Shown piece after piece: positions 35,889 through 45,041 of a stretch of 64,000 nt of DNA (its first letter is position 1; every line of letters starts with the position of its first letter). The DNA comes from Acidobacteriota bacterium (lineage in GTDB: Bacteria > Acidobacteriota > Terriglobia > Acidiferrales > UBA7541): positions 186,001 through 250,000 of the forward strand of contig JABCZJ010000004.1 of NCBI GenBank assembly GCA_013289715.1, given 5' to 3'. Made by a program: the position numbers and the translations under genes. A model generated the notes under the pieces. It was not told the DNA's origin. It saw nothing but the letters and a program-made list of their open reading frames with translations, and ran no database searches.

Positions 35889-36733
35889 GAGAGTTCCTGA
35901 TCGGTGCGGCGCGTGCCGCCGACGATGCGCAGGAAAATCTGTTCGAGGGTGAGTTTTGCGCCGGGAGCGGGAGCGGGCGCGTCAATCTCGTGTGGCGCAC
36001 CGGCGGCGGTGAGTGCGGCGGCCGCTTGTGCCTCGACGCCGGCACGAAGTTCTTCGAGAGATCCTTGGGCGACCAACTGGCCACGATGGATGATCGCCAC
36101 GTGACTGCAGAGACGTTCGACAATCTCCAGGACGTGCGAAGTGAGAAAGATGGTGGCCCCGCGGGAGATCATATTCTGCAGCATGGACTTGAGCGTGTTG
36201 GAAGCAATTGCGTCCACGCCTTCGAATGGCTCGTCGAGAAAAAGAATTTTCGGGCCGTGAATCACCGCGGCGGCCAGGGCGAGTTTCTTCTGCATTCCGT
36301 GCGAATAGTCCGTCACCAGGGCCTTGGGCTGGTCCACCAGTTGCATGAAATCGAGCAGTTCCGCGGTGCGTTTTGCCGCGGTGACGCGGTCCAGGCCGTA
36401 CATGCGCCCGACGAAGTTCAGATATTCGGAACCGGTTAGCCGGCCGAACAGTGCCATGCCCTCGGGCACGACGCCGATCTGGCGTTTCACAGCGACGGAA
36501 TCTTGCGTTAGTTCAATGCCGAGAATCTGCATCCGCCCGGAGGAAGGGGCTAGCAGGCCAGTGAGCATCTTGATGGTTGTGGATTTTCCAGCGCCGTTGG
36601 GGCCGAGGAATCCGAAGAATTGGCCCGGAGCCACGCGCAGGTTTACGTCCTGCACGGCGACCAAATCGCCGAAGCGGCGGGTGAGATGTTCGGTGGAAAT
36701 CGCGGGGGCGGCGATCGTGGCGGATGTGCTCAT
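35876..36733 (-). CDS. ABC transporter ATP-binding protein
   Basis: Walker A GPNGAGKST (near residue 45), the signature-like block YSHGMQKKLALA, and Walker B ILFLDEPFEGVD. The H-loop is LTSHVLEIVE. 285 residues with a Pro/Ala-rich extension in the C-terminal part. It couples ATP hydrolysis to the permease encoded next. The short divergence from the canonical LSGGQ motif (SHGMQ) is common in ABC-2 exporters. Confidence 0.93.
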   Translation of the reverse strand: MSTSATIAAPAISTEHLTRRFGDLVAVQDVNLRVAPGQFFGFLGPNGAGKSTTIKMLTGLLAPSSGRMQILGIELTQDSVAVKRQIGVVPEGMALFGRLTGSEYLNFVGRMYGLDRVTAAKRTAELLDFMQLVDQPKALVTDYSHGMQKKLALAAAVIHGPKILFLDEPFEGVDAIASNTLKSMLQNMISRGATIFLTSHVLEIVERLCSHVAIIHRGQLVAQGSLEELRAGVEAQAAAALTAAGAPHEIDAPAPAPGAKLTLEQIFLRIVGGTRRTDQELSWLG

Positions 36734-36816
36734 GGAATTTCAAACTCTAGCACATCCGCGCTTCGACGCTAGCCGAAGCCGCGTCGCGCCTATCCCGCTG
36801 TGCTGCGTAACAGAGG

Positions 36817-38589
36817 CTAGCGGGTATTGACCGGAGCCGCCGGCAATGTAGACGTCTGCGGAAAAACCGCCAGGATTGCCGGCAATTCCAGGCGGAACGT
36901 GCAGCCGCCTTCGGGCCGGTTGAATCCGGTGATCCGCCCGCCATGCTCTTCCATCACTCCGTAGCAGATGCTGAGTCCGAGTCCCGTACCCTTGCCGACT
37001 TCTTTCGTGGTGTAGAACGGGTCGAACACTTTCTCCGGTTCTTTCATGCCCGGTCCGGTGTCTGAGAATTCGATGACGACGTTGCCGCGTTCGCGCAGAG
37101 TGCGAATGAGCAGGACGCCGCCGCCGGCCGATTCCATTGCATCCACGGCGTTGCTGATTAAGTGGTAGAAAACTTGCAGCAATTGATTCGGATCGCCGCG
37201 CACAGCCGGGAGGATGCTACGATTCTCCAGCTCGATGCGGATATTCTTCCCGCGCAAATCAAGATTGCGGAGCTGTACCGCGCCGCTCAGCACGCTATTG
37301 AGGTCCAGCAACTGTTTTTCGGCAGGAACCTGTCGCGCAAAACTGAGCAAATTATTGACGAGGTCTTTGGTGCGCCGAGCCTGCTCGCGGATTTTGTCGC
37401 CGAGGGTATACGCGCGGGTGTTCGCGGCGTTTTCGATCGTGAGTACATCGGCATAACCGAGAATCGCCGTTAGCGGATTATTGATTTCGTGCGCGGCGCC
37501 TGCGGCAAGTTGACCGAGGGATGCCAATTTCTCGGATTGCACGAAATGTGTTTGCAGCCGCTTTACGTTTTCCAGCGATTCCCATAATTCGTGCACCAGT
37601 GTGGTGCGCTCCTGATACACGAGATATTGGCGGAGAAACACCAGAGCGGCTCCGGCGAAAATCGCCACGAGCGTAACGATCAGGCGAAAGCGCCTTACGG
37701 AATCCGGCGCGGTACTGGCAAACTCATTCCAGGCGGCCAGAATTGGCGCAGCCAGGACGCCCCACATCGCCAGACGAGCCGGCCACTGCGTATCGCGGTG
37801 AACAGGCGGTTGCGGCGCTTCCGGCTCGAACGTTAAACCCTGAGCGATAATTCCCACCGTTCCCAGCCAGACGAAGGAAGCCAGCATGGGCAAGCGGATC
37901 AGGCCGCCCCTGTAAGGCAGCACGTGACGCATGGCCATGACCGACAAGGTCATTCCCGTGACATACAAAGAAGTTGCGCCGAACAGATGGCCGTAGACGG
38001 TGCGCCAGGCTCCACGGGTGCGCAGGAACAGAAGACCAAAACCAACTGCCACGACCAAATTCTCGATCAGATAGCTGGCGAAATCGCGCGAATGGAATAA
38101 CGGAGGATTGGGTGAGATTATTTTCCACGGCATCGCAGCAAAAATATAAATGTAGAGCCACAACATCGCGAGAAGGAGCAGATCGATTAAACCAAAGCGC
38201 AGGGTTTCGCGCATCTTTCTGGCGTGAGGCATCAGGGCCAGGGAGGCAATAAACGGAACGGTGTGCAGAAAAAAGAGTAGATCGGCGATGAAGGGAACTT
38301 CGGTATCCAGGTGGAGGCTAAACTGGGTGTAAACCACGACAAGGATTCCCGCGAGCCAGAAAGTGCAACCCAGCGCCAGGAGCATCCAGAACCCGTTTTG
38401 CCGGCGGTAGCGAGACGCTGCGTTCCATAACAGGCAGGTATTGGCGAACAACGGAACTACGCACGCGAGGAAATAACTGAGGGCGGCCACGGTGGAATCG
38501 CGGGAGGCCAGCAGGGTGACTGCGGCGTAACCGCCGACAAATAACACCCAAGCACAGGAAATTAGCAACGTCGAACGAGAAACCTTCAT
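36817..38589 (-). CDS. membrane sensor histidine kinase
   Basis: Sensor kinase with about nine hydrophobic segments in residues 1-320, then HisKA with H367 in GAAHEINNPLTAILGYADVL, and HATPase with HLISNAVDAMESAGG (N box), FSDTGPGM and GKGTGLGLSICYG. ATG 38589 begins the first membrane helix (STLLISCAWVLFVGGYA); the longer start at 38649 adds charged residues. No response regulator lies beside it; the ABC pair downstream is separated by 83 bases. The sensory input is probably membrane-embedded or a lipid-phase signal. Confidence 0.9.
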   Translation of the reverse strand: MKVSRSTLLISCAWVLFVGGYAAVTLLASRDSTVAALSYFLACVVPLFANTCLLWNAASRYRRQNGFWMLLALGCTFWLAGILVVVYTQFSLHLDTEVPFIADLLFFLHTVPFIASLALMPHARKMRETLRFGLIDLLLLAMLWLYIYIFAAMPWKIISPNPPLFHSRDFASYLIENLVVAVGFGLLFLRTRGAWRTVYGHLFGATSLYVTGMTLSVMAMRHVLPYRGGLIRLPMLASFVWLGTVGIIAQGLTFEPEAPQPPVHRDTQWPARLAMWGVLAAPILAAWNEFASTAPDSVRRFRLIVTLVAIFAGAALVFLRQYLVYQERTTLVHELWESLENVKRLQTHFVQSEKLASLGQLAAGAAHEINNPLTAILGYADVLTIENAANTRAYTLGDKIREQARRTKDLVNNLLSFARQVPAEKQLLDLNSVLSGAVQLRNLDLRGKNIRIELENRSILPAVRGDPNQLLQVFYHLISNAVDAMESAGGGVLLIRTLRERGNVVIEFSDTGPGMKEPEKVFDPFYTTKEVGKGTGLGLSICYGVMEEHGGRITGFNRPEGGCTFRLELPAILAVFPQTSTLPAAPVNTR

Positions 38590-38942
38590 CGAAGGGGCAC
38601 CAGAATAAATCTTAGCGCAGGCGTAGCGAATTCGGCGGCCAACTTCCAAAATCCATACGAAAGCGTAACGTAAGCGCGGAGATGCTTAGGGCTCGGAGAG
38701 GTCGGACCGGAGGCGAAGACCCTGGCGAAGGAATCTCCGCGCGCTGATAATGTCCCCTAGCTACGGTTCTGCATTGCCGTATTTACTGGGAATCACTGAT
38801 TTTGTGACACTTGCGACCGGCGTACAACAGAGAGCGCCAGAGTTCCACGAGGTTCTTGGACTGCTGACTGCTGGAGAGATGGTAACAAAAAGTCTTGCTC
38901 AGCAACGGCCGCCTTCTATCATCCCGAATTTCGGAGAACTGG
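38590..38942. other. leader region between kinase gene and Nramp-like gene
   Basis: 353 bases with two divergent genes at its edges, so it must hold both promoters. The structured candidate at 38674-38742 lies here. No reading frame of note. Confidence 0.5.
38674..38742 (+). ncRNA. candidate structured leader RNA upstream of the Nramp-like gene
   Basis: GCGCGGAGAT (38674-38683) is perfectly complementary to ATCTCCGCGC (38733-38742), closing a 49-base domain that begins GCTTAGG and contains GGTC/GACC pairing possibilities. It ends about 200 bases before the transporter start. I compared it by eye with the M-box, yybP-ykoY and NiCo riboswitch consensus and it fits none well. It could be a new or degenerate metal-sensing leader, or simply a large hairpin. 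Confidence 0.4.
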
Positions 38943-40265
38943 ATGTCTGAATCAACGGTGAAGGCGGAAACGGCTGCGCGGCTCCGAGACTCTCCCCGGA
39001 AGCATAGCCATTTACTTCTGCGGCTGGGTCCCGGATTGATCACTGGCGCCGCCGATGATGATCCGAGCGGCATCGCGACGTATTCGCAGGTGGGCGCGCA
39101 ATTTGGCATGGGAATGCTGTGGACCATGCTGTTTTCGTTTCCGCTGATGGCCGCGATGCAGGAGATTTGTGGGCGGCTGGGACGGATCACGGGTGCGGGC
39201 ATCGCGGAGAATTTGCGCAAGAATTATCCCAAGCCGGTCCTTTACGGCCTGGTTTCGTTGTTCTGCGCGGCTAATATTTTCAATCTCGGAGCAGACGTTA
39301 CGGCCATGGGAGCGGCGGCGCAACTGGTATTCGGAGGATCGCTGAACGTTTATGTACTGGTGTTTGGGCTGCTGTCTTTGTATCTGGTGGTCTATGTGCC
39401 GTACAAGAAATATGTTCATTACTTGAAGTGGCTGACGCTGGCCCTCTTTGCTTATGTGGCGACGGCATTCGTGGTGCACGTTCCGTGGAAAATGGCGCTG
39501 CGCTCGACGGTAATCCCTTCCGTCACTTGGACTGCGGATTACTGGATGGCGCTCGTGGCCGTGCTCGGCACGACAATCAGCCCCTACTTGTTCTTCTGGC
39601 AAACGTCAGAGGAAGCAGAAGACGTGCGTCTGAAAAGGGACGAATCTCCGCTCAAGACACGGCCGGAACAAGCGCTCCCAGAATTTCGCCGGATCTCGCT
39701 GGATACGTGGGTCGGCATGGGATTTTCGAACCTGGTGGCATTCTTCATTATCCTTACCACCGCGGTAACGTTACACGTAGCGAGCGCGGGCAAAGCCATC
39801 GAGACTGCTGCTGAAGCCGCCAAGGCTTTGCAGCCGCTGGCCGGACATTTCGCGTTTCTGCTATTTGCGCTGGGAATCATCGGCACGGGCCTGTTGGCCA
39901 TACCGGTGCTGGCCGGGTCCGCCGCGTATGCCGTGGCGGAAGCATTCCGATGGCGCGCCAGTCTCGAATGCAGACCGCGCCAGGCGCCGAAGTTTTATGC
40001 GGTGCTGGCGGCAGCGACGATCATCGGAATCGCACTGAATTTTCTGGGGATGAACCCGATACGCGCGCTGTACTGGTCCGCGGTGATCAACGGCGTGGTG
40101 GCGGTTCCGCTGATGGTTATGCTGATGATCATGTCCGCGAACACCGCCATCGTGAAGGAGTTTTCGCTTCCGGTGTATCTCCGTATCGTCGGGTGGGCCG
40201 CGACGGTGGTAATGCTGCTGGCTTCGCTGGCATTTATCGCGAGCAGCATCCGCGGATTGTTTTGA
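38943..40265 (+). CDS. Nramp-related divalent metal transporter
   Basis: 440-residue membrane protein with 11 likely helices and the LeuT-like Nramp layout. CGGAGAACTGG lies just before ATG 38943. In helix 1 the canonical DPGN metal motif is DDDPSGIAT (D40, with Ser-Gly in place of Gly-Asn). In helix 6 the canonical MPH is SPY in GTTISPYLFFWQ, so the soft-metal Met and the His are both missing. Such changes in the Nramp superfamily go with a substrate other than Mn/Fe, such as Mg, or with loss of proton coupling; which one applies here is unproved. Confidence 0.82.
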   Translation: MSESTVKAETAARLRDSPRKHSHLLLRLGPGLITGAADDDPSGIATYSQVGAQFGMGMLWTMLFSFPLMAAMQEICGRLGRITGAGIAENLRKNYPKPVLYGLVSLFCAANIFNLGADVTAMGAAAQLVFGGSLNVYVLVFGLLSLYLVVYVPYKKYVHYLKWLTLALFAYVATAFVVHVPWKMALRSTVIPSVTWTADYWMALVAVLGTTISPYLFFWQTSEEAEDVRLKRDESPLKTRPEQALPEFRRISLDTWVGMGFSNLVAFFIILTTAVTLHVASAGKAIETAAEAAKALQPLAGHFAFLLFALGIIGTGLLAIPVLAGSAAYAVAEAFRWRASLECRPRQAPKFYAVLAAATIIGIALNFLGMNPIRALYWSAVINGVVAVPLMVMLMIMSANTAIVKEFSLPVYLRIVGWAATVVMLLASLAFIASSIRGLF

Positions 40266-40272
40266 CGCCAGC

Positions 40273-40557
40273 TTAGCCGTGCGCCGAGTTGTTCCCCCCG
40301 CGGAATTGCTCGACGAGGCGGTTGTGCTTCTCCGCGCGCTCCCGATATACGGCGCCCATGAGCTGCCATCCTTCCTTCTCGCCTGTGGGTAAACGAGTGG
40401 CAGTGTGTTCGCACGTGTCCGCCGCTTGTTCCCACCAATTGACATTCTCTGCGAGGAGTTCGAGGATTTCCTGGATTGAACTGTCCATGCGTTTCTCCCA
40501 AGTTGCATTCACCCGCGATTGTTCGCTCTGAGCTTTTCCGGTCATTGATACATACAT
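40273..40557 (-). CDS. conserved hypothetical protein
   Basis: 94 residues, helical and charged, ending EKHNRLVEQFRGGNNSAHG. ATG 40557 has GGGAG about six bases upstream; an internal ATG at 40488 also has GGGAG, so the shorter 71-residue form is possible. No family recognised. It converges with the Nramp-like gene with a 7-base gap. Confidence 0.6.
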   Translation of the reverse strand: MYVSMTGKAQSEQSRVNATWEKRMDSSIQEILELLAENVNWWEQAADTCEHTATRLPTGEKEGWQLMGAVYRERAEKHNRLVEQFRGGNNSAHG

Positions 40558-40623
40558 CGTCGTCTCCCTGTTCTTGCGTAAGTCCTGCCGCCCCATTCCG
40601 GCTGGATCTCCTGTTGGCGCCAT

Positions 40624-40806
40624 TCAATGCTTGGGGTTGCGGATTGTAGTCTTGCTGGCGGCCTTGATTGCAGTCTTGCTCGCGCCCCACCTCTTGACGG
40701 ATTCATCGCTGCCGAGTTCGACCTCATCCGGCGGGCCTTGCTGTGCGAGTATTTTTTCGATGACCGTTTTAGGAACTTGTTCGAAGTACGTTCCGATTGC
40801 CTTCAT
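40624..40806 (-). CDS. small hypothetical protein
   Basis: 60 residues starting MKAIGTYFEQVPKTVIEKIL with GGAGG seven bases before ATG 40806. The tail is Lys-rich (SKTAIKAASKTTI). It is followed on the same strand by the hypothetical gene at 40273-40557 and could share its transcript. Confidence 0.6.
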   Translation of the reverse strand: MKAIGTYFEQVPKTVIEKILAQQGPPDEVELGSDESVKRWGASKTAIKAASKTTIRNPKH

Positions 40807-40989
40807 GATCGAGCCTCCTTCCCTGCACAGCACCGTAACAGCGTGGCAAGCATACGGGGAGAATCCTTTGGTTGATTCACGTGAGAAGAGGGCATCGTTT
40901 AGCGGGATTGCTACGGCGGATAGCGCGAGTGTTGCAAGAGCCGGCAACGTGGGGTTAATTGTACGGCAGTGTACTTTAAAAAATCTCTC

Positions 40990-41017
40990 TTGACACGCAG
41001 AACTGCGCCTGTATAGC
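40990..41017 (+). promoter_or_regulatory. sigma-70-like promoter for the gene at 41060
   Basis: TTGACA at 40990-40995, 16-base spacer, TATAGC at 41012-41017, 42 bases before the start codon. The -35 box is perfect. Confidence 0.55.
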
Positions 41018-41059
41018 ATAGCGGTGCGTTAGTTATACGTTAGCTTTAGAAGGAGGCTT

Positions 41060-41338
41060 ATGAGCGCAACCCGACAGGTTGCTCACTTCAAAACTGTGGC
41101 GCAGTTGGATGTTCCGAATTCGCGTAATGGCAAGCACAAGAAGATCGTGACGCTGATACTGCGCGACCTGGACCAACTGAAAGAAGGCGCTGCCATCAAG
41201 ATTCCGTTGGCGGACCTGGGCGACTCGAAAGAAAACGTCCGTTCGGCCCTAAATCGTGCGACACGCAAGAGCAAGCGAAGCGTAGCGACAGCGACGGATG
41301 ATACATTTTTGTACGTTTGGAACTCGCATAAGGCTTAA
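41060..41338 (+). CDS. conserved hypothetical protein
   Basis: 92 residues with GAAGGAGG just before the ATG and a good promoter upstream. Mixed alpha/beta composition: HKKIVTLILRDLDQLKEGAA, then VRSALNRATRKSKRSVATAT and TFLYVWNSH. The helix-then-basic-strand order is compatible with a nucleic-acid-binding or sporulation-regulator-like small fold, but I recognise no named family. Confidence 0.6.
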   Translation: MSATRQVAHFKTVAQLDVPNSRNGKHKKIVTLILRDLDQLKEGAAIKIPLADLGDSKENVRSALNRATRKSKRSVATATDDTFLYVWNSHKA

Positions 41339-41420
41339 GCGGCTGAAGTCAACTCCGGGTTCTTTCTGAACAGTAGACGCGTATTGCGTTCGTTCGAAAG
41401 CGGGCTGCGCATAGCGGTGG

Positions 41421-41777
41421 TCAAGCCGAGCGTTTGAGCAGGGCCTTGATGGTATTCAACAGAAACTGCGGGCCCTCGTCCTTGAGAATCCAGCGATCAA
41501 CCACGCCGATGCTTTCGTCCGGCAATTGTGAGAGGCCCGACAAAATGACCGTCGGAACGGATGGGCTTATTCGCTTGAGTTCCCGGGCGGTGGCGATTCC
41601 GTTCATGCCGGGCATCCAATAGTCCAAGAGCACCAGATCGAAAGGCTCGGAGCGAAAGAGTTGAATGCCGTCTTCGCCGGAACGCGCGGTGAGTACGTGA
41701 TGACCCGCGGTTTCCAAAACGCGCTTGCGAATGTTGAGCGCGGCCGATTCGTCGTCAATGCAGAGTATCTTCGCCAT
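41421..41777 (-). CDS. single-domain response regulator (CheY-like)
   Basis: 118 residues, receiver only. CIDDES gives the acidic pair, DLVLLDYWMPGMNG the phospho-acceptor Asp, ILSG the switch Ser/Thr and LKDEG the conserved Lys. It is encoded 51 bases after the end of the MEDS/PAS kinase gene on the same strand, so it is the likely partner. With no output domain it must act through protein contact or as a phosphate shuttle. Confidence 0.88.
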   Translation of the reverse strand: MAKILCIDDESAALNIRKRVLETAGHHVLTARSGEDGIQLFRSEPFDLVLLDYWMPGMNGIATARELKRISPSVPTVILSGLSQLPDESIGVVDRWILKDEGPQFLLNTIKALLKRSA

Positions 41778-41828
41778 TTCTGCCGCGACCAGAGCTTGCA
41801 CACTGACTCTTGGGCTGGCGCCGTTGGA

Positions 41829-43640
41829 TTATGAGACGGAAAAGCCCAGGCCGTCCGTCGGAATGAAAACGGCGAAGGAAGTCAGCGTGCGGCCTCGCCA
41901 TTTTGTGCAGCGAAAGCGTATGGTGCCGTCGAGTTTCTGAACGATTCCGCGGCTAACCCACAGACCGAGTCCCGTCCCTTTTTCAGCTTTCGTCGTGAAA
42001 AACGGCTCGAAGATCTTGTGCCGGTGCTTGACGGGAATGCCGGTGCCGGTATCCGTAATACTCACGCGAAGGCCGGGACGTGCGCCACTCGCGGACCATT
42101 CCGAACTGTGACGCAGACTGACCCGAAGCGCGCCGCCCTCCGGCATAGCCTGTAGGGCATTGGCGATCAGATTAATGAAAATTTGCCGCAGCTCTACTGG
42201 GAACGCCACCACCAAGCCATCGGTATCGATATTCCGCTCGACCGTGATGTGATTTGTCTGTATCTGCCGGCGAAACGCTTCCAGCACGTCGTCCAGGATG
42301 AGGCGTAGCGAAACGGAAACTGGGCTTTCGGTGTCGCGACAGAACGCCAGCGTCTGGCGAGCGATGTGGCGTACACGCTCCATTTCCTCGTTGGCGATGC
42401 GCGCCAGTTCGCGCGCATCCGCATCGAGCGACGGATGATCCCGCAGCAGATAAAAAACGTTCGTCACTGTCTCCAGCGGATTGTTAATCTCGTGCGCGAT
42501 GCCTGCAGCCACGCGGCCCATTGCTGCTTGCTTCTCCGCGGTGCGTAGAACCTGCTCCAGGCGCTTTTGCTCGGTAACGTCGCGAACGAAACAGCGTGTG
42601 TGAACAAACTTTCCATTTTCCCAAAGGCCGTTGGAGTGGATAACGACCTGCTTGACGGAACCGTCCTTGCAGCGAAGTTCCGCAGGAAAATCATAGATGT
42701 CCTCCCTGCGCATCAACTTCGCCCAGAATTCCTCGAAGATATGTTGCTGGACATGGAACGCACCGAGTGGATGGCCGATGTACTCCTCAGCGGCATACCC
42801 CAGAAGATTCAACAACGCTTTGTTCGTCCACATGATGGTCTGATCTGGGCCCACTTGCTGCACGCCTTCTACTGCATTCTCGAGAATATCGGCGAGCTCG
42901 GATTCACGGAGCTGCAAGGTGCGTTGGATACTTTTGCGCTGGGCCTTTTCCGTCTCGAGCGCGCCGGCCTTCTGCTGCAGTTGGGAAATATTGCGCAGGC
43001 GTTCGGTTTCGGAGGAAAGTTCCGTGTAGCTCTCGCTGGGAATCACGGCGGAGTGTTCCGCGCAGATTCTCTGGAATGGCTCGCTGTCTTCTGCGCGCGC
43101 GAAACCCCCGATGGGATAAGCGCAGCGCAGCGAAAAACTTTGGGTCGTGGCCAAATCGTTCCAGAGTTGCTCCAGCCGAAGGGCGGCATCGGGCTTTCCT
43201 TGGGCCCACAGCAGGCTGACCATTTCGCCGAACGCGACGACGCGCGAATTCTCGCCGTGCGATGCGGCGTTCGCTGTAGCGACGCAGCCGCCAATTAGTT
43301 CAGTGAAGAGCGCGGCGTCCGGCCAGCCATCCACAGTGAATTTCGCCAGCGTCTCGGCGGCGTCCAGGAGGACGAAGCGGCCTTGCCAGATGGCCGCCAT
43401 CGTATCCAGACCGCTAGCCTGCAATTCTAGCGTTAGCGCTTCGCGGTGAGGCTTGGTCGCGATCACGATCGCGGAGCCGCCGGTGCCGAGAGAGGTCGAA
43501 ACGAACCTGGTCAGCGCGGCGACCAGCGATTGAGCTTCTGCATAGAACTGAACGGTATGTCCGCAAGATTCCTGGTCATGCGAATGCGCGCCTGGCACGG
43601 GATGCAATGATTTGGAGGCGAAAGCGTTCACCGTGCTCAT
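41829..43640 (-). CDS. sensor histidine kinase with MEDS and PAS domains
   Basis: 603 residues, no membrane helix, so probably cytoplasmic. Residues 20-170 are a MEDS-like domain (HTVQFYAEAQSLVAALTRFV, GRFVLLDAAETLAKFTVDGW), seen in methanogen/methylotroph sensors. A coiled stretch and a PAS domain (LADILENAVEGVQQVGPDQT) follow, then HisKA with VAAGIAHEINNPLETVTNVF and a HATPase domain (GKGTGLG form is KGTGLGLWVSRG). AAGGAG lies before ATG 43640. It forms an operon with the receiver downstream. The MEDS ligand is unknown. Confidence 0.88.
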   Translation of the reverse strand: MSTVNAFASKSLHPVPGAHSHDQESCGHTVQFYAEAQSLVAALTRFVSTSLGTGGSAIVIATKPHREALTLELQASGLDTMAAIWQGRFVLLDAAETLAKFTVDGWPDAALFTELIGGCVATANAASHGENSRVVAFGEMVSLLWAQGKPDAALRLEQLWNDLATTQSFSLRCAYPIGGFARAEDSEPFQRICAEHSAVIPSESYTELSSETERLRNISQLQQKAGALETEKAQRKSIQRTLQLRESELADILENAVEGVQQVGPDQTIMWTNKALLNLLGYAAEEYIGHPLGAFHVQQHIFEEFWAKLMRREDIYDFPAELRCKDGSVKQVVIHSNGLWENGKFVHTRCFVRDVTEQKRLEQVLRTAEKQAAMGRVAAGIAHEINNPLETVTNVFYLLRDHPSLDADARELARIANEEMERVRHIARQTLAFCRDTESPVSVSLRLILDDVLEAFRRQIQTNHITVERNIDTDGLVVAFPVELRQIFINLIANALQAMPEGGALRVSLRHSSEWSASGARPGLRVSITDTGTGIPVKHRHKIFEPFFTTKAEKGTGLGLWVSRGIVQKLDGTIRFRCTKWRGRTLTSFAVFIPTDGLGFSVS

Positions 43641-43835
43641 CTCGATACTCCTTGAGAACAGGACCGTGGCAGGCGGCAACGGTGGTTCCTGACAGCCGCC
43701 TTCCGGTGGGAACGAAATAAGGAACATGTCGATTATTTCAAGTGACGGGCGGCCGAAGAATACCGTGAATCCTGTACGTGCTGGATGGGAGAGGTTGAAG
43801 CTTGCGCCGTAAGCGCCTCGGGTACGACGTTTGAG

Positions 43836-44027
43836 TCAAGCGGGTGGGATTGCGCCCCATTTGAGGACGATCTCGCCTGTGGACGCGTCGCGGATGAAGT
43901 ACTCGCCGGGCGCAGCGCTCATTAATGCTTCGAGGTGTTTTTTGCCGTCATCGAGCGAGGCGACCTGCTTAATCCATAACGGAGTGCCATCGTCGAGCGT
44001 CCGGAAGATGTCGAAACCTAAATCCAT
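43836..44027 (-). CDS. small conserved protein, DIFR family, copy 1
   Basis: 63 residues: GFDIFRTLDDGTPLWIKQVA, helix, then PGEYFIRDASTGEIVL. A second copy is at 54361-54591 with the same order YDIFR, PIWIEAVQ, PGNYFIYD. The pattern of a short sheet followed by helix and a final strand pair suggests a tiny alpha/beta domain. AGAGG precedes the ATG. No function known. Confidence 0.7.
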   Translation of the reverse strand: MDLGFDIFRTLDDGTPLWIKQVASLDDGKKHLEALMSAAPGEYFIRDASTGEIVLKWGAIPPA

Positions 44028-44277
44028 GTGCACCTCTGGCCTATGATGTTGGAGCAAAACTTCGCTCCCTCTGTGGCAAGGGGCTGGACGCACGACTCAC
44101 CGACGGCTAATGTACACGGCCGCGCAGAAGTTGTATGTTCAACCTTAGACAGAGCTAACCTTGTCTTGTAATTGAAAATAGCGGCTGCACGATCCGGTGA
44201 AGCAAGACCCGGCATCATACTCTGAATGAGGAGGCAAGCCGCAGTAAATCGAACCGCATGCACAGAACAAGGACCAA

Positions 44278-44931
44278 ATGACACGGAAGCGACGGGCGGA
44301 CAACGCAAAAGTGCTTTTCCCAGCCGGGCTGCCGGTATCGAAGCCGGTGCACTATGACGCGGGCGAGACAATCTTTTCGCAAGGCGATGAGTGCACCGAT
44401 GTTCGCTACATCGAAGAAGGCGTGGTGAAGCTGACGCTGGTATCGAACCGAGGCAGGGGCGGAATACTGGGATTTCTGGGCCACGGCGATTTTTTTGGCG
44501 AGAACTGCTTGAACGGCCAGGCGTTTTATTCCACATCGGCAGTGGCGTTGGTGCCCGGCACGGTGATGGTCATCAACCGAAAAAAGATGGTGAAGATCAT
44601 CAACGAGGAGCCCGCGGTTTGTTCTCGTTTCATCAATTACCTCCTGGCTCGGAATCACCGGATTGAAGAGGATTTGATCGATCACCTGTTCAATTCCAGC
44701 GAAAAGCGACTGGCACGCACGCTTTTACTGCTGGCCGACTACGACGCGGGAAACGCGGATGTGACGATCATGTCCCGAATCAATCAAGACACGCTGGCAG
44801 AGATGATCGGGACGACGCGTCCGCGCGTGAATTTCTTCATGAATAAATTCCGCAAGCTCGGCTACATCCATTACGACAAGAATGGCCGGCTGGAAGTGTA
44901 CAAGACGCTGGCGAAGGTGCTGCACGACTAG
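44278..44931 (+). CDS. Crp/Fnr-family transcriptional regulator
   Basis: 217 residues. Residues 20-130 form the cyclic-nucleotide-binding-like barrel (AGETIFSQGDECTDVRYIEE, GFLGHGDFFGENCLNGQ). Residues 150-215 form a winged helix with QDTLAEMIGTTRPRVNFFMNKF as the recognition region. There is no N-terminal Cys cluster as in FNR, and the cAMP-contact residues are not conserved, so the signal is unknown. AAGGA precedes the ATG. It stands at the left of the stress island and may regulate neighbouring genes. Confidence 0.88.
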   Translation: MTRKRRADNAKVLFPAGLPVSKPVHYDAGETIFSQGDECTDVRYIEEGVVKLTLVSNRGRGGILGFLGHGDFFGENCLNGQAFYSTSAVALVPGTVMVINRKKMVKIINEEPAVCSRFINYLLARNHRIEEDLIDHLFNSSEKRLARTLLLLADYDAGNADVTIMSRINQDTLAEMIGTTRPRVNFFMNKFRKLGYIHYDKNGRLEVYKTLAKVLHD

Positions 44932-45041
44932 AGACGCGACATTTAAAATGGTGGGTGGCGCTCCGGCCGCGCGGGGTCTTGGCGTGGCCAGCGAGAACCG
45001 GGCGATGCAGTCCGCGCTGGCGGCATACGCAGCTTCGAGCG

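Noticed and set aside
38674..38742. Known M-box magnesium riboswitch
   Set aside because: It shares GCTTAGG near the 5' end, but the following conserved blocks are absent, so only a generic structured-leader candidate is reported.
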